Source: Sediminibacterium sp. (lineage in GTDB: Bacteria; Bacteroidota; Bacteroidia; Chitinophagales; Chitinophagaceae). From it: a stretch of 18,204 nucleotides of DNA. The notes under the pieces were generated by a model, which was not told the DNA's origin, searched no databases, and was given only the letters and a program-made list of their open reading frames with translations. The translations under genes were made by a program, and so were the position numbers. Shown here piece by piece: positions 1 through 7,098 of the stretch (positions within the stretch are counted from its first letter, which is position 1; each line of letters starts with the position of its first letter). The DNA is taken from NCBI GenBank assembly GCA_023263235.1, contig JALQXE010000101.1, forward strand, positions 1-18,204. Direction: 5' to 3'.

Positions 1-666
1 GCAGTTACTTTTGCAGGGGGTGTAGGAGATCCTTCTGCTATTGCAAGTGGAGATTATTTATATATATTTTATGGAGAATATGGATATCCCGGAAATTATG
101 ACTCCTTAAAATATGATGGCTTTAAAGAATACAATGGACAGTGTATTAGTATTGCTCGTATTGCATTACGTGATCTTGAAAATCCCTCTGGTAAAGCGTT
201 TAGATGGGATGGGAAATCCTTTAGTATTCCTTATGATGGTATTGGAAAACCCATTACCAGTTTACAAATTCCCATTAAGGATGGTGGGGGACCTGCATCA
301 AATGTAAACAGCAAATTTTATTGGGGTCCTTCGGTAAGCTGGAATAATTATTTACAAAGCTGGGTAATGCTCATGGCAAAATCAGAAGGTAATTCCTGGA
401 AAGGAAGTAGTATTTATATTTCATTTAATAAAAACAAAGTGCTGGATGAAAAAACATCCCAAAACTGGAGCCCCCCTACTTTATTATTAAATAAACCCAA
501 TAACATTGTTTGGTATCCTTCACTACAACCAGTTGGCGACAAAGATGCTATTAAAAATAAATACACTTGTTTGTCTATGGGAAAAGAAGCCCGTTTATTT
601 TATAAAGTGCAAACAAAAGACACCTCCTATTATTTTTCAGAGTATACAATTCAGTTTAATAAGTAG
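1..666 (+). CDS. Probable beta-propeller (glycosidase-like) protein, 3' part
   Basis: The frame is open from the first base to a TAG stop at 664-666, giving the last 221 residues of a protein whose start lies outside the window. The visible part is rich in aromatic residues, Gly and Ser, with strand-like blocks such as SGDYLYIFYGEYG, a segment like FRWDGKSF, and GPSVSWNNYLQSWVMLM followed by SSIYISFN. This alternation (entry to a blade, observed fact, comparison) is what is seen in five-bladed propeller proteins of the GH43/DUF4185 kind, often secreted polysaccharide-acting proteins in Bacteroidota. I cannot see catalytic acids that would fix a family, so the enzymatic role is inference. It converges on the acylase gene, whose stop codon begins one base after this stop. 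Confidence 0.6.
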   Translation, partial: AVTFAGGVGDPSAIASGDYLYIFYGEYGYPGNYDSLKYDGFKEYNGQCISIARIALRDLENPSGKAFRWDGKSFSIPYDGIGKPITSLQIPIKDGGGPASNVNSKFYWGPSVSWNNYLQSWVMLMAKSEGNSWKGSSIYISFNKNKVLDEKTSQNWSPPTLLLNKPNNIVWYPSLQPVGDKDAIKNKYTCLSMGKEARLFYKVQTKDTSYYFSEYTIQFNK

Positions 667-667
667 A

Positions 668-3127
668 TTACTTTTTGTTAATACTTGTTTTTTGAGATGT
701 ATTGTGTGGACTTAAATAAATAATATTATCGCTATTTTTTTCAATTAATGATTTAGAAAAATAAGCTGGAAAATATTTATCATTAGCCCAAAGTGGAAAT
801 AGATTACTATAATAAGGACTTTTATAATCTCCGGATTGACCGGGGGTATTAATCATTAATGCGCTATCCCAATCTTTTGTATCCATCAATATTCTAAAAC
901 TTGCACCACTCGACTGGTTTTCGGCACTACCCGTGGAACCAACGGTGTAGCCATTTCCACCTCTTGGCAAGGGTCCAAGGTTTAATTTTTTTCTTTTAGT
1001 AGTGTCTACCAAATGTGCAAGTGGGTGATCAAAACTTATATGTTTATAATTGGCTTGTCCATATTGCCATTTTGAAAAATCAACCGAATTTTTTTCATCG
1101 GTCTTAAATTTATTATTCATTTTGTTAAATGCTTGTTCAAAACATTTTGTCAAAAATAAATCTCTATTTGAATGCGCAGATGGAACAAAGTATTTTTCAG
1201 GATTTTCTAATCTTTCAATTACTTTCCCAAGTTGCATGGTAAGCATACCTTTTATACTTTCAGGGATAAACAATTTATTCGATTCATTTATTATTTCTTT
1301 TTCCAACATCACATAAAATCCGGCTGCAACACTTTCCTTTTTTAAAGTGAAGTCCCATTTTAATATATAATTTTCAAGCATCATTTGCATTTGGGGAGTA
1401 GCGAGTTGTATATTTTTAAGCAAGGGGACAATTTTACTTGCAGGAATAGAGAAGTAATCGGTTTGTAAAGCAGCCATATCTTGTAATGAAAGTTTTTCTT
1501 TGGCTGCTAAAACAGCATTAATTCGATCTGCTCTAAATGCATCCGCCCATGTGTATCCAATAGCATCCCAATATTTATAATCAGGGGGGGTTACATTATT
1601 ATTGGCTGTAGCAAAAAATCCTTTTGCAGGATTGTATAAATGTGGTCTTTCTTTTATAGGTAAATATCCCTGCCACTCATATCTTCCATCACCCGGTACA
1701 GGCACATACCCACTAAAATTTTTACGAATAGGTACAATGCCAACAGCCTGCCATCCTATATTTCCTTTTTTATCGGCCCATATCATATTTTCACCTGGAA
1801 TATTACTATAACTACATGCATCTCTAAAACTTTCCCAATCAGTTGCTTGGTCAATTCTTAAGGAAGCCAAATAAGGTGAGCCGCCAGGTTCCATCCATGC
1901 ACATTTCATGGAATAGGCTTTATGATGTATTCTATCAATATACATAACTGGTCCATGAACTGTATAAAATAAAATATTAGACCGTGAGGGTGCATTTTTT
2001 ATAAGAAAATTTTCTTTAATACTATCCATTTGTTTCCAAGCACCATTATACCAATATTGATGATAATCATTTGGATTCAAATCATACACATAAATATCTT
2101 CACCATCCGTTTCAAAAATGGTTAACCCCCATGCGCCATAATCATTGTGCCCGATGGAAATACCTGGTATAGTTGGTTCTCCTCCACCTATTACGTTCCA
2201 TCCTGGTGCATTTAAATGAACTATATAACGCAATGAGGGAAGTGCTATTTTTCGATGCGGATCATTTGCGAGCATTGGAAATCCACTTTCCGACTTTGTA
2301 CCACTTACAATCCAATTGTTACTTCCCTCCATTTCCTGATCGGATAAATAAGGTTCTAATTTTTTTAATTTATTGTTGGGCAATATCATCACATCATCAT
2401 CATCAATTTCTGTAATATCACTCTTCGTAAATTCTAATTCGTTTCGGTATGCATTGTATAATTCTAAAATATTATCATTTAATAAACTAGCATCTATTGT
2501 GCTATCCAATTGTATTTTAGGGTCTTTTGGATGAAACCACATAATATCCTTTACTTTTTCGGCACCTACTTTTGCAACAGCTCTGCCAATATTTAATTCC
2601 TGTGTGCTATTGCCAAGTAAACCCTGATGTCTTGATACAACTACCTCTGCAGTCCACTTTTGAGGCTTTATATTTAATAATTTAAATTCAATGGGTAATA
2701 AGGTTGAATCCGCATTTACCTCGTCAATATAAGAATTCACTCCTTTTACATAGGCTTCAATAATCGTTTGTCCACGGGGATGATAGTGATTTAATTCCTT
2801 TTGTAAGTCTCCTCTAAATTTAAACAACCTAGCCCCTAAGTCTCTTTTATATTCTCTTACACCAAATATTTCCGCTGTAGTTCCAGTTGCTTGTCTGCGC
2901 CAAATTTCAAATTGAAACAGTCTGTCTTTTGCTGCACAATATCCTTGCGTAAAAAATAAATCAGCTTCATTTTTTGCATAAATGTGATTTACACCCCATT
3001 GATCTCGAATTACTTTTACAGTTTCTTTAATCCCTTTTACATATTCAGTTTTGGGTGTTTGTGCGAAACTATTTTGGATTCCAAAAATAATTAAGCAGCT
3101 GTATGCAAGAAGTAATTTAAGTTTCAT
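668..3127 (-). CDS. Secreted penicillin acylase family amidohydrolase
   Basis: An 819-residue Ntn-hydrolase precursor. Residues 1-22 form a signal peptide (MKLKLLLAYSCLIIFGIQNSFA), so the product should act in the periplasm or outside the cell. An alpha-chain region follows, with the family block around GYCAAKDRLFQFEIWRR (residues 62-78). The sequence EGSNNWIVSG holds Ser269, the expected N-terminal nucleophile of the beta chain, freed when Gly268-Ser269 is cut by self-processing. An acidic spacer (residues 240-246, EIDDDDV) sits just before it, as expected for a linker removed in maturation. The beta chain carries the family-like FETDGEDIYVYDLNP and LPRGGNGYTVGSTGS segments. Such enzymes cleave amides: beta-lactam side chains, acyl-homoserine lactones or peptides. 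The substrate cannot be read from sequence. A candidate promoter lies just upstream. Confidence 0.9.
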   Translation of the reverse strand: MKLKLLLAYSCLIIFGIQNSFAQTPKTEYVKGIKETVKVIRDQWGVNHIYAKNEADLFFTQGYCAAKDRLFQFEIWRRQATGTTAEIFGVREYKRDLGARLFKFRGDLQKELNHYHPRGQTIIEAYVKGVNSYIDEVNADSTLLPIEFKLLNIKPQKWTAEVVVSRHQGLLGNSTQELNIGRAVAKVGAEKVKDIMWFHPKDPKIQLDSTIDASLLNDNILELYNAYRNELEFTKSDITEIDDDDVMILPNNKLKKLEPYLSDQEMEGSNNWIVSGTKSESGFPMLANDPHRKIALPSLRYIVHLNAPGWNVIGGGEPTIPGISIGHNDYGAWGLTIFETDGEDIYVYDLNPNDYHQYWYNGAWKQMDSIKENFLIKNAPSRSNILFYTVHGPVMYIDRIHHKAYSMKCAWMEPGGSPYLASLRIDQATDWESFRDACSYSNIPGENMIWADKKGNIGWQAVGIVPIRKNFSGYVPVPGDGRYEWQGYLPIKERPHLYNPAKGFFATANNNVTPPDYKYWDAIGYTWADAFRADRINAVLAAKEKLSLQDMAALQTDYFSIPASKIVPLLKNIQLATPQMQMMLENYILKWDFTLKKESVAAGFYVMLEKEIINESNKLFIPESIKGMLTMQLGKVIERLENPEKYFVPSAHSNRDLFLTKCFEQAFNKMNNKFKTDEKNSVDFSKWQYGQANYKHISFDHPLAHLVDTTKRKKLNLGPLPRGGNGYTVGSTGSAENQSSGASFRILMDTKDWDSALMINTPGQSGDYKSPYYSNLFPLWANDKYFPAYFSKSLIEKNSDNIIYLSPHNTSQKTSINKK

Positions 3128-3141
3128 AATATATAATTTTA

Positions 3142-3173
3142 CAACATTAAATTAAATCATAATTTACAAAAAA
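3142..3173 (-). promoter_or_regulatory. Candidate Bacteroidota-type promoter of the acylase gene
   Basis: On the minus strand a TTTG element (3167-3170, in a T run) is followed after 17 bases by TAATGTTG (3142-3149), which matches TAnnTTTG at seven of eight positions. The spacing fits the TTG-N17-23-TAnnTTTG pattern described for Flavobacterium. It would start transcription a few bases before the ATG at 3127. It overlaps the T tract of the terminator of the upstream gene, a compact arrangement. Confidence 0.35.
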
Positions 3174-3196
3174 CCACCTTAAATAGGTAAGGTGGT
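3168..3196 (-). terminator. Intrinsic terminator of the persulfide dioxygenase gene
   Basis: A perfect 8-bp stem (ACCACCTT at 3173-3180 with AAGGTGGT at 3189-3196) with an 8-base loop is followed on the minus strand by six T residues (3168-3173). It lies 34 bases after the stop of the CstB-like gene and before the acylase gene, so the two genes are probably separate transcripts. Confidence 0.85.
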
Positions 3197-3230
3197 CTTA
3201 GTGAACTTTGTAATTAAATGCAAACTGCTC

Positions 3231-4655
3231 TTATAAAAGTAAAGTAGTAGGTGCTTTATATTCCGTAATCTTAAACTTACCCAAATCTTTTATGTCCTTA
3301 AAGCCGCCTTTTACATCAATTAAATGGTCAAAACCACGCGCTTTTAAAATAGAAATAAATATCATTGACCTATATCCACCCGCACAATGCACAAAATATG
3401 TTTTGTCTTTGTCAATCATAGTCATACTATCATTGATAAAATCCAATGGAGCATTTATTGCATCTTTAATATGCTCGCTTTTAAATTCAGATGCCTTGCG
3501 CACATCTAATATCAAAGTGTTTGCATCCTTTTCTTTGTGCGCAGCCAATTCTAATGCAGCAATGGATTTAATTTGTTCTATTTCTTTGCCGGCATTTTTC
3601 CATGCCTCAAACCCACCTTGTAAAAAACCAATTGTATAATCATAACCCACTCTTGCTAAACGGGTAATTACTTCCGCTTCACGACCTGGTTCGGTCACTA
3701 ATAATATTTGTTGTTTTATGTCTGGAATCATAGCGCCTACCCAAGGAGCAAAGCTTCCGTCAATACCAATATTAATTGAGTTGGGAATAAATCCTTGTGC
3801 AAAGGTTTGGGCATCTCTGGTATCTAAAATCAATGCGCTTGTTTCATTGGCAGCTGCCTCAAAAGCTTCAGGAGTAAATGCATGCTGTCCTCTTGCAAGT
3901 ACTTCGTCGATGCTATCATATCCCTGAATATTCATCATCACATTTAATGGAAAATATCCCGGAGGAGCTACTAAACCATCTAAAACAGCTTCAATGAATT
4001 CGGCCTTTGTCATATCGGCAGCCAACGCATAATTCGTTGCTTTTTGGCTTCCCAATGTATCCTGTGTTTCCTTGCTCATTTTTTTTCCGCAAGCGCTGCC
4101 CGCTCCATGTGCCGGATAAACAATAATGTGATCCGAAAGTGGCATAATTTTATTGCGTAATGAATCATATAAATGACCTGCTAAAATATCTTGTGTCAAA
4201 TTTTCTTTTACTTTCTGAGCCAAATCAGGTCGGCCTACATCTCCAATAAATAAAGTATCACCACTAAATAAAGCTACTTCCTTTCCTGTTTCATCTATTA
4301 ATAAATAACAGGTACTTTCCATTGTATGACCCGGCGTATGTATTACTTTAATTTTTACTTTTCCTAAACTTATAAGCTCTCCGTCTTTTGCAGCATAAAA
4401 ATCAAAAGCAGGTGCAGCGGTTGGACCATATACAATTTTAGCACCCGTTTTTTTTGCTAGGTCAATATGGCCAGAAACAAAATCGGCATGAAAATGTGTT
4501 TCTAATACATATTTTATCTGTGCTTTATCTATCAATGCTTTTTGAATATACGCATCCACCTCACGCAATGGATCTATAATTGCTACTTCCCCCTCACTCA
4601 TAATATAATAGGCTCCTTGTGCAAGACAACCGGTATATATTTGTTCAACTTTCAT
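3231..4655 (-). CDS. CstB-like persulfide dioxygenase with two rhodanese domains
   Basis: A 474-residue, three-domain cytoplasmic protein. Residues 1-230 form an ETHE1-type metallo-beta-lactamase fold: THFHAD (53-58), TPGHT (108-112), SGDTLF (131-136) and PAHG (181-184). His56, His110 and Asp133 are the likely Fe(II) ligands by analogy with ETHE1. Residues 270-355 are a rhodanese-like domain in which the active-site Cys loop reads TEPGRE, so it should be inactive. Residues 375-460 are a second rhodanese with HCAGGYRS, catalytic Cys424. This order (dioxygenase, pseudo-rhodanese, rhodanese) is that of Staphylococcus aureus CstB, which converts persulfides and sulfide to sulfite and thiosulfate. 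A start 20 codons upstream is possible, but that leader is poor coding sequence and would overlap a palindromic operator, so 4655 is preferred. The divergent sulfite exporter gene supports the role. Confidence 0.9.
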   Translation of the reverse strand: MKVEQIYTGCLAQGAYYIMSEGEVAIIDPLREVDAYIQKALIDKAQIKYVLETHFHADFVSGHIDLAKKTGAKIVYGPTAAPAFDFYAAKDGELISLGKVKIKVIHTPGHTMESTCYLLIDETGKEVALFSGDTLFIGDVGRPDLAQKVKENLTQDILAGHLYDSLRNKIMPLSDHIIVYPAHGAGSACGKKMSKETQDTLGSQKATNYALAADMTKAEFIEAVLDGLVAPPGYFPLNVMMNIQGYDSIDEVLARGQHAFTPEAFEAAANETSALILDTRDAQTFAQGFIPNSINIGIDGSFAPWVGAMIPDIKQQILLVTEPGREAEVITRLARVGYDYTIGFLQGGFEAWKNAGKEIEQIKSIAALELAAHKEKDANTLILDVRKASEFKSEHIKDAINAPLDFINDSMTMIDKDKTYFVHCAGGYRSMIFISILKARGFDHLIDVKGGFKDIKDLGKFKITEYKAPTTLLL

Positions 4656-4705
4656 AACGAATGGATTAATTTGAGTCCACAATTTCAGTACTAAAATTAA
4701 GTTTA

Positions 4706-4725
4706 AAAGTGACAAAAATCACTTT
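4706..4725. promoter_or_regulatory. CRP/FNR-type palindrome between persulfide dioxygenase and exporter genes
   Basis: A perfect inverted repeat with 7-base arms, AAAGTGA and TCACTTT, separated by six bases. The core GTGA-N6-TCAC has the spacing and sequence of CRP/FNR-family operators. It lies 51 bases from the dioxygenase start and 80 from the exporter start, between divergent genes, so one regulator could control both. An extra half-site-like AAGTGACA occurs at about 4744-4751. Binding is inferred; no regulator gene is in the window. Confidence 0.55.
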
Positions 4726-4805
4726 CGGACAAAATTATTAATTAAGTGACAAATAGTACATAAATTGTAGTGCATTTACGAGATTTTTGCTTAAAATATA
4801 ACTGC

Positions 4806-5594
4806 ATGGAATGGATTGGATATTTGGCTTCCATATTAATTGGAATTTCACTTGGCTTAATTGGTAGCGGAGGTTCAATCCTAACTGTTCCAGTATTAGT
4901 ATACCTTTTTCATATTGATCCTATTTTAGCAACCACCTATTCCCTTTGCATTGTAGGGGTTAGTAGTATTGCAGGGGTAATTTCCCGTTTAAGACAAAAA
5001 TTATTAGATATTAAAGTAATTCTTGTATTCGGCGCACCTTCTATTTTGGGCGTTTTTATCGCGCGCAAATTTATTTTAAATGCCATCCCTGCACAATTTT
5101 CAATTTTGCCTAATACGCTTATAAGCAAAAGCAGCTTTATTATGTTGTTTTTTGCAACACTCATGCTAGTCTCTGCTTTATCTATGATTTTAGGAAAAAA
5201 TTCAAAAGAAGTAGCAGTTCATAAACCAGTATACGGACTTACCCTTGGAATGGTAGGACTTATTGAGGGCATAGTTACTGGTATTGTTGGAGCAGGCGGA
5301 GGATTTTTAATTATACCGGCTTTAGTGCTTTTAGGAAAACTATCCATGAAAACGGCAATTGCATCATCGTTATTTATTATTACTATAAAATCTTTGGTGG
5401 GCTTTGGTGGCGATATATTACATGTTACGGTAGATTGGAAATTTCTTTCCATCATAGTTGCACTTGCAACTTTAGGAATAATTACAGGAAATTATTTAAA
5501 CAAAACATTAGATGGGGCCAAACTTAAAAAAGGATTTGGGTGGTTTGTCTTAACAATGGCACTGGTTATTTTATATGAGCAGTTTTTTATCTAG
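4806..5594 (+). CDS. TauE/SafE (TSUP) family sulfite/sulfonate exporter
   Basis: A 262-residue integral membrane protein with about eight hydrophobic segments. The two halves carry matching glycine-rich motifs, GLIGSGGSILTVPVL near the N terminus and GIVGAGGGFLIIPALV in the middle, the internal duplication typical of TSUP permeases. Family members export sulfite, sulfoacetate or related anions. Its position, divergent from a persulfide dioxygenase, mirrors the tauE-cstB association in the staphylococcal cst operon, so export of sulfite or thiosulfate made by that enzyme is the likely role. An in-frame ATG at 4770 would add 12 residues; the ATG at 4806 gives a more typical N terminus (MEWIGYLASILIG) and is preferred. 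It converges on the mutarotase gene. Confidence 0.88.
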   Translation: MEWIGYLASILIGISLGLIGSGGSILTVPVLVYLFHIDPILATTYSLCIVGVSSIAGVISRLRQKLLDIKVILVFGAPSILGVFIARKFILNAIPAQFSILPNTLISKSSFIMLFFATLMLVSALSMILGKNSKEVAVHKPVYGLTLGMVGLIEGIVTGIVGAGGGFLIIPALVLLGKLSMKTAIASSLFIITIKSLVGFGGDILHVTVDWKFLSIIVALATLGIITGNYLNKTLDGAKLKKGFGWFVLTMALVILYEQFFI

Positions 5595-5602
5595 TACATA
5601 GC

Positions 5603-5620
5603 TCATTGAAAACACAATGA
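5603..5620. terminator. Weak hairpin between convergent genes
   Basis: TCATTG and CAATGA form a perfect 6-bp stem around a 6-base loop in the 29-base gap between the exporter stop and the mutarotase stop. There is no good T tract on either strand, so a role as a shared terminator is only suggested by position. Confidence 0.3.
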
Positions 5621-5623
5621 TGT

Positions 5624-5950
5624 TTACAACGTAAATATTTTTTCCATCAATACCCATTTTTCACCAGGTTTAGCAATAGGTAAAGCTTGTTGATATTCCC
5701 ACATTGTTTTTTCCCACTGTTGTACAATTTCATTTTTAGCATCCTGCAGTGCTTTTTGCTCAAAACTAAATGCTGCGTTGGTTTCCATAATCATAAACAA
5801 CCTATTAGATACACGGTAAATTTCTAAAGCAGTAATGCCCGAGGATTTAATTGATTCAATTATTTCAGGCCATACCGACTGATGGTATTCATCATAAGCG
5901 GCAATGAGTTGAGGATCATCTTTTAAATCAAGTGCTAAACAATAACGCAT
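5624..5950 (-). CDS. L-rhamnose/L-fucose-type mutarotase
   Basis: A 108-residue protein of the RhaM (DUF718) dimeric alpha+beta barrel family, close to the usual length of about 104. Visible family features are the N-terminal YCLALDL strand, YHQSVWPEI with the presumed catalytic His23 and the W-P-E turn (27-29), and a C-terminal Trp-rich segment (QQWEKTMWEYQ). RhaM-type enzymes interconvert the alpha and beta anomers of 6-deoxy sugars. The ATG overlaps the stop of the sugar kinase fusion (TAATG), so the two are translationally coupled. This suggests the mutarotase supplies the correct anomer to an anomeric kinase rather than serving rhamnose catabolism, since no isomerase or aldolase gene is nearby. 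Whether the sugar is rhamnose, fucose or another is not shown. Confidence 0.85.
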   Translation of the reverse strand: MRYCLALDLKDDPQLIAAYDEYHQSVWPEIIESIKSSGITALEIYRVSNRLFMIMETNAAFSFEQKALQDAKNEIVQQWEKTMWEYQQALPIAKPGEKWVLMEKIFTL

Positions 5951-7092
5951 TATAATAAATTTTTTCTTCTAATTTTTATTTGAATCGAATTGGCAATAGG
6001 ACAATCACTTACCAATATTAAATAACCACCGCCACCGGCACCTGATAATTTATGCCCTAAGGTTCCCTTGCTTAATTCATTAATTGTAGACAGTAGATTT
6101 TCATCCACCATATTTGGAAACATTGCTATTTGTGCATTATAAGACGCTAAAAAAGATTTCCCAAAAGCCACTTTATCCTTTTTCAAAATACTCTCCCAAC
6201 ATTCATCTGCCGCATCGGCCAATGCTTTAGCACCTTCTTGGGTTATATTGGTATTGCTTAGCACATCATATTCATTGTTCCTTGGATCTAAAGGAATTAA
6301 ATATAAGTGTTGCTCCAACCATAATAACACATCTTCTGTATCAACGGATTCAATTTTATGCGGCCAATATGAATTTTGATAATGCAATTTGTTTAAACCC
6401 GGCAACACAATTCCCAATGCATCCTGAGAACCTGCAACACTTTTTGTACCTGGAGGGTTTTCATAACTAAATAAAATTTTAGCAATTTGTACATTGTCTC
6501 CTTCAGGTAATTGTGCTTTCCATAATTCAATAGCCTTGTTGCGCGTACTGCTTGACATTCCGCTTCGGTTATTAAACTCAACAGTAGGTTCTATCGAAAT
6601 TGTTAGTACAGGGCCTGGATGCACTTCATTCACATAAGGTTGGTCCAACCATCCACCAGCAAGATCAATCCTAAATGGAATAATAGAGTTGGTACGTAAA
6701 CTGGTGGTAGAGCGCGCGGGTAATCCTGCAGATGGAATACGTTCAAGGACTTTATATTCTATTCCATTGGATTTGCATAATGCTGCTTTAGCGGGGGTAT
6801 TTCCATCCTCATTAACTACAAAAATATCTGGTTGTATGATTTTAATTTCTTGGTCAAAATCAATAATTCCGGATCCTTTATTTATTCTACACGCTTTAAC
6901 ACATTTCAATGCTTGTATCATATATCTTCTCTCGTCCTGTGTGATAATAGGATAACGTCCCTTTAATTCATAAACTGTTTTATCGGAACCAATACAAACA
7001 TATAAATCGCCAAATGAAGCTGCTTGTTCTAAAAAGGCAATATGCCCACTGTGTAATAAATCAAAGCAACCTGTTACAAAAACCTTTTTCAT
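5950..7092 (-). CDS. Bifunctional nucleotidylyltransferase-GHMP sugar kinase fusion
   Basis: A 380-residue two-domain protein. Residues 1-132 form a TagD/HldE-type nucleotidylyltransferase: GCFDLLHSGH (8-17, the HxGH motif), a GSDKTV loop, and a late RSTTSLR (127-133) resembling the family's STS/T motif. Residues 134-380 form a GHMP kinase: FRIDLAGGW (140-148) and HKLSGAGGGG (347-356) are the first and third family motifs. The usual ATP-binding loop (Gly/Ser-rich, GLGSSSA) is replaced by NPPGTKSVAGSQDALG (212-227). The likely job is phosphorylation of a free sugar at C1 followed by transfer of CMP, AMP or another nucleotidyl group. It recalls the logic of fucokinase/GDP-fucose pyrophosphorylase FKP, but with a different transferase fold placed first. 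It overlaps the mutarotase start by one base and follows the oxidoreductase by 6 bases. The domain calls are firm; substrate and nucleotide are unknown. Confidence 0.85.
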   Translation of the reverse strand: MKKVFVTGCFDLLHSGHIAFLEQAASFGDLYVCIGSDKTVYELKGRYPIITQDERRYMIQALKCVKACRINKGSGIIDFDQEIKIIQPDIFVVNEDGNTPAKAALCKSNGIEYKVLERIPSAGLPARSTTSLRTNSIIPFRIDLAGGWLDQPYVNEVHPGPVLTISIEPTVEFNNRSGMSSSTRNKAIELWKAQLPEGDNVQIAKILFSYENPPGTKSVAGSQDALGIVLPGLNKLHYQNSYWPHKIESVDTEDVLLWLEQHLYLIPLDPRNNEYDVLSNTNITQEGAKALADAADECWESILKKDKVAFGKSFLASYNAQIAMFPNMVDENLLSTINELSKGTLGHKLSGAGGGGYLILVSDCPIANSIQIKIRRKNLL

Positions 7093-7098
7093 TCAAAA

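Noticed and set aside
2173..2415. Open frame opposite the acylase gene encoding a His-rich end.
   Set aside because: It is the antisense reading of the Asp-rich spacer of the acylase; no start context or family match.
3292..3927. Open frames on the plus strand opposite the CstB-like gene.
   Set aside because: They are complementary to a well-supported three-domain gene and show no domain of their own.
4656..4715. Twenty-codon N-terminal extension of the CstB-like protein.
   Set aside because: The extension is not family-like and overlaps the CRP/FNR-type palindrome; the ATG at 4655 gives the usual N terminus.
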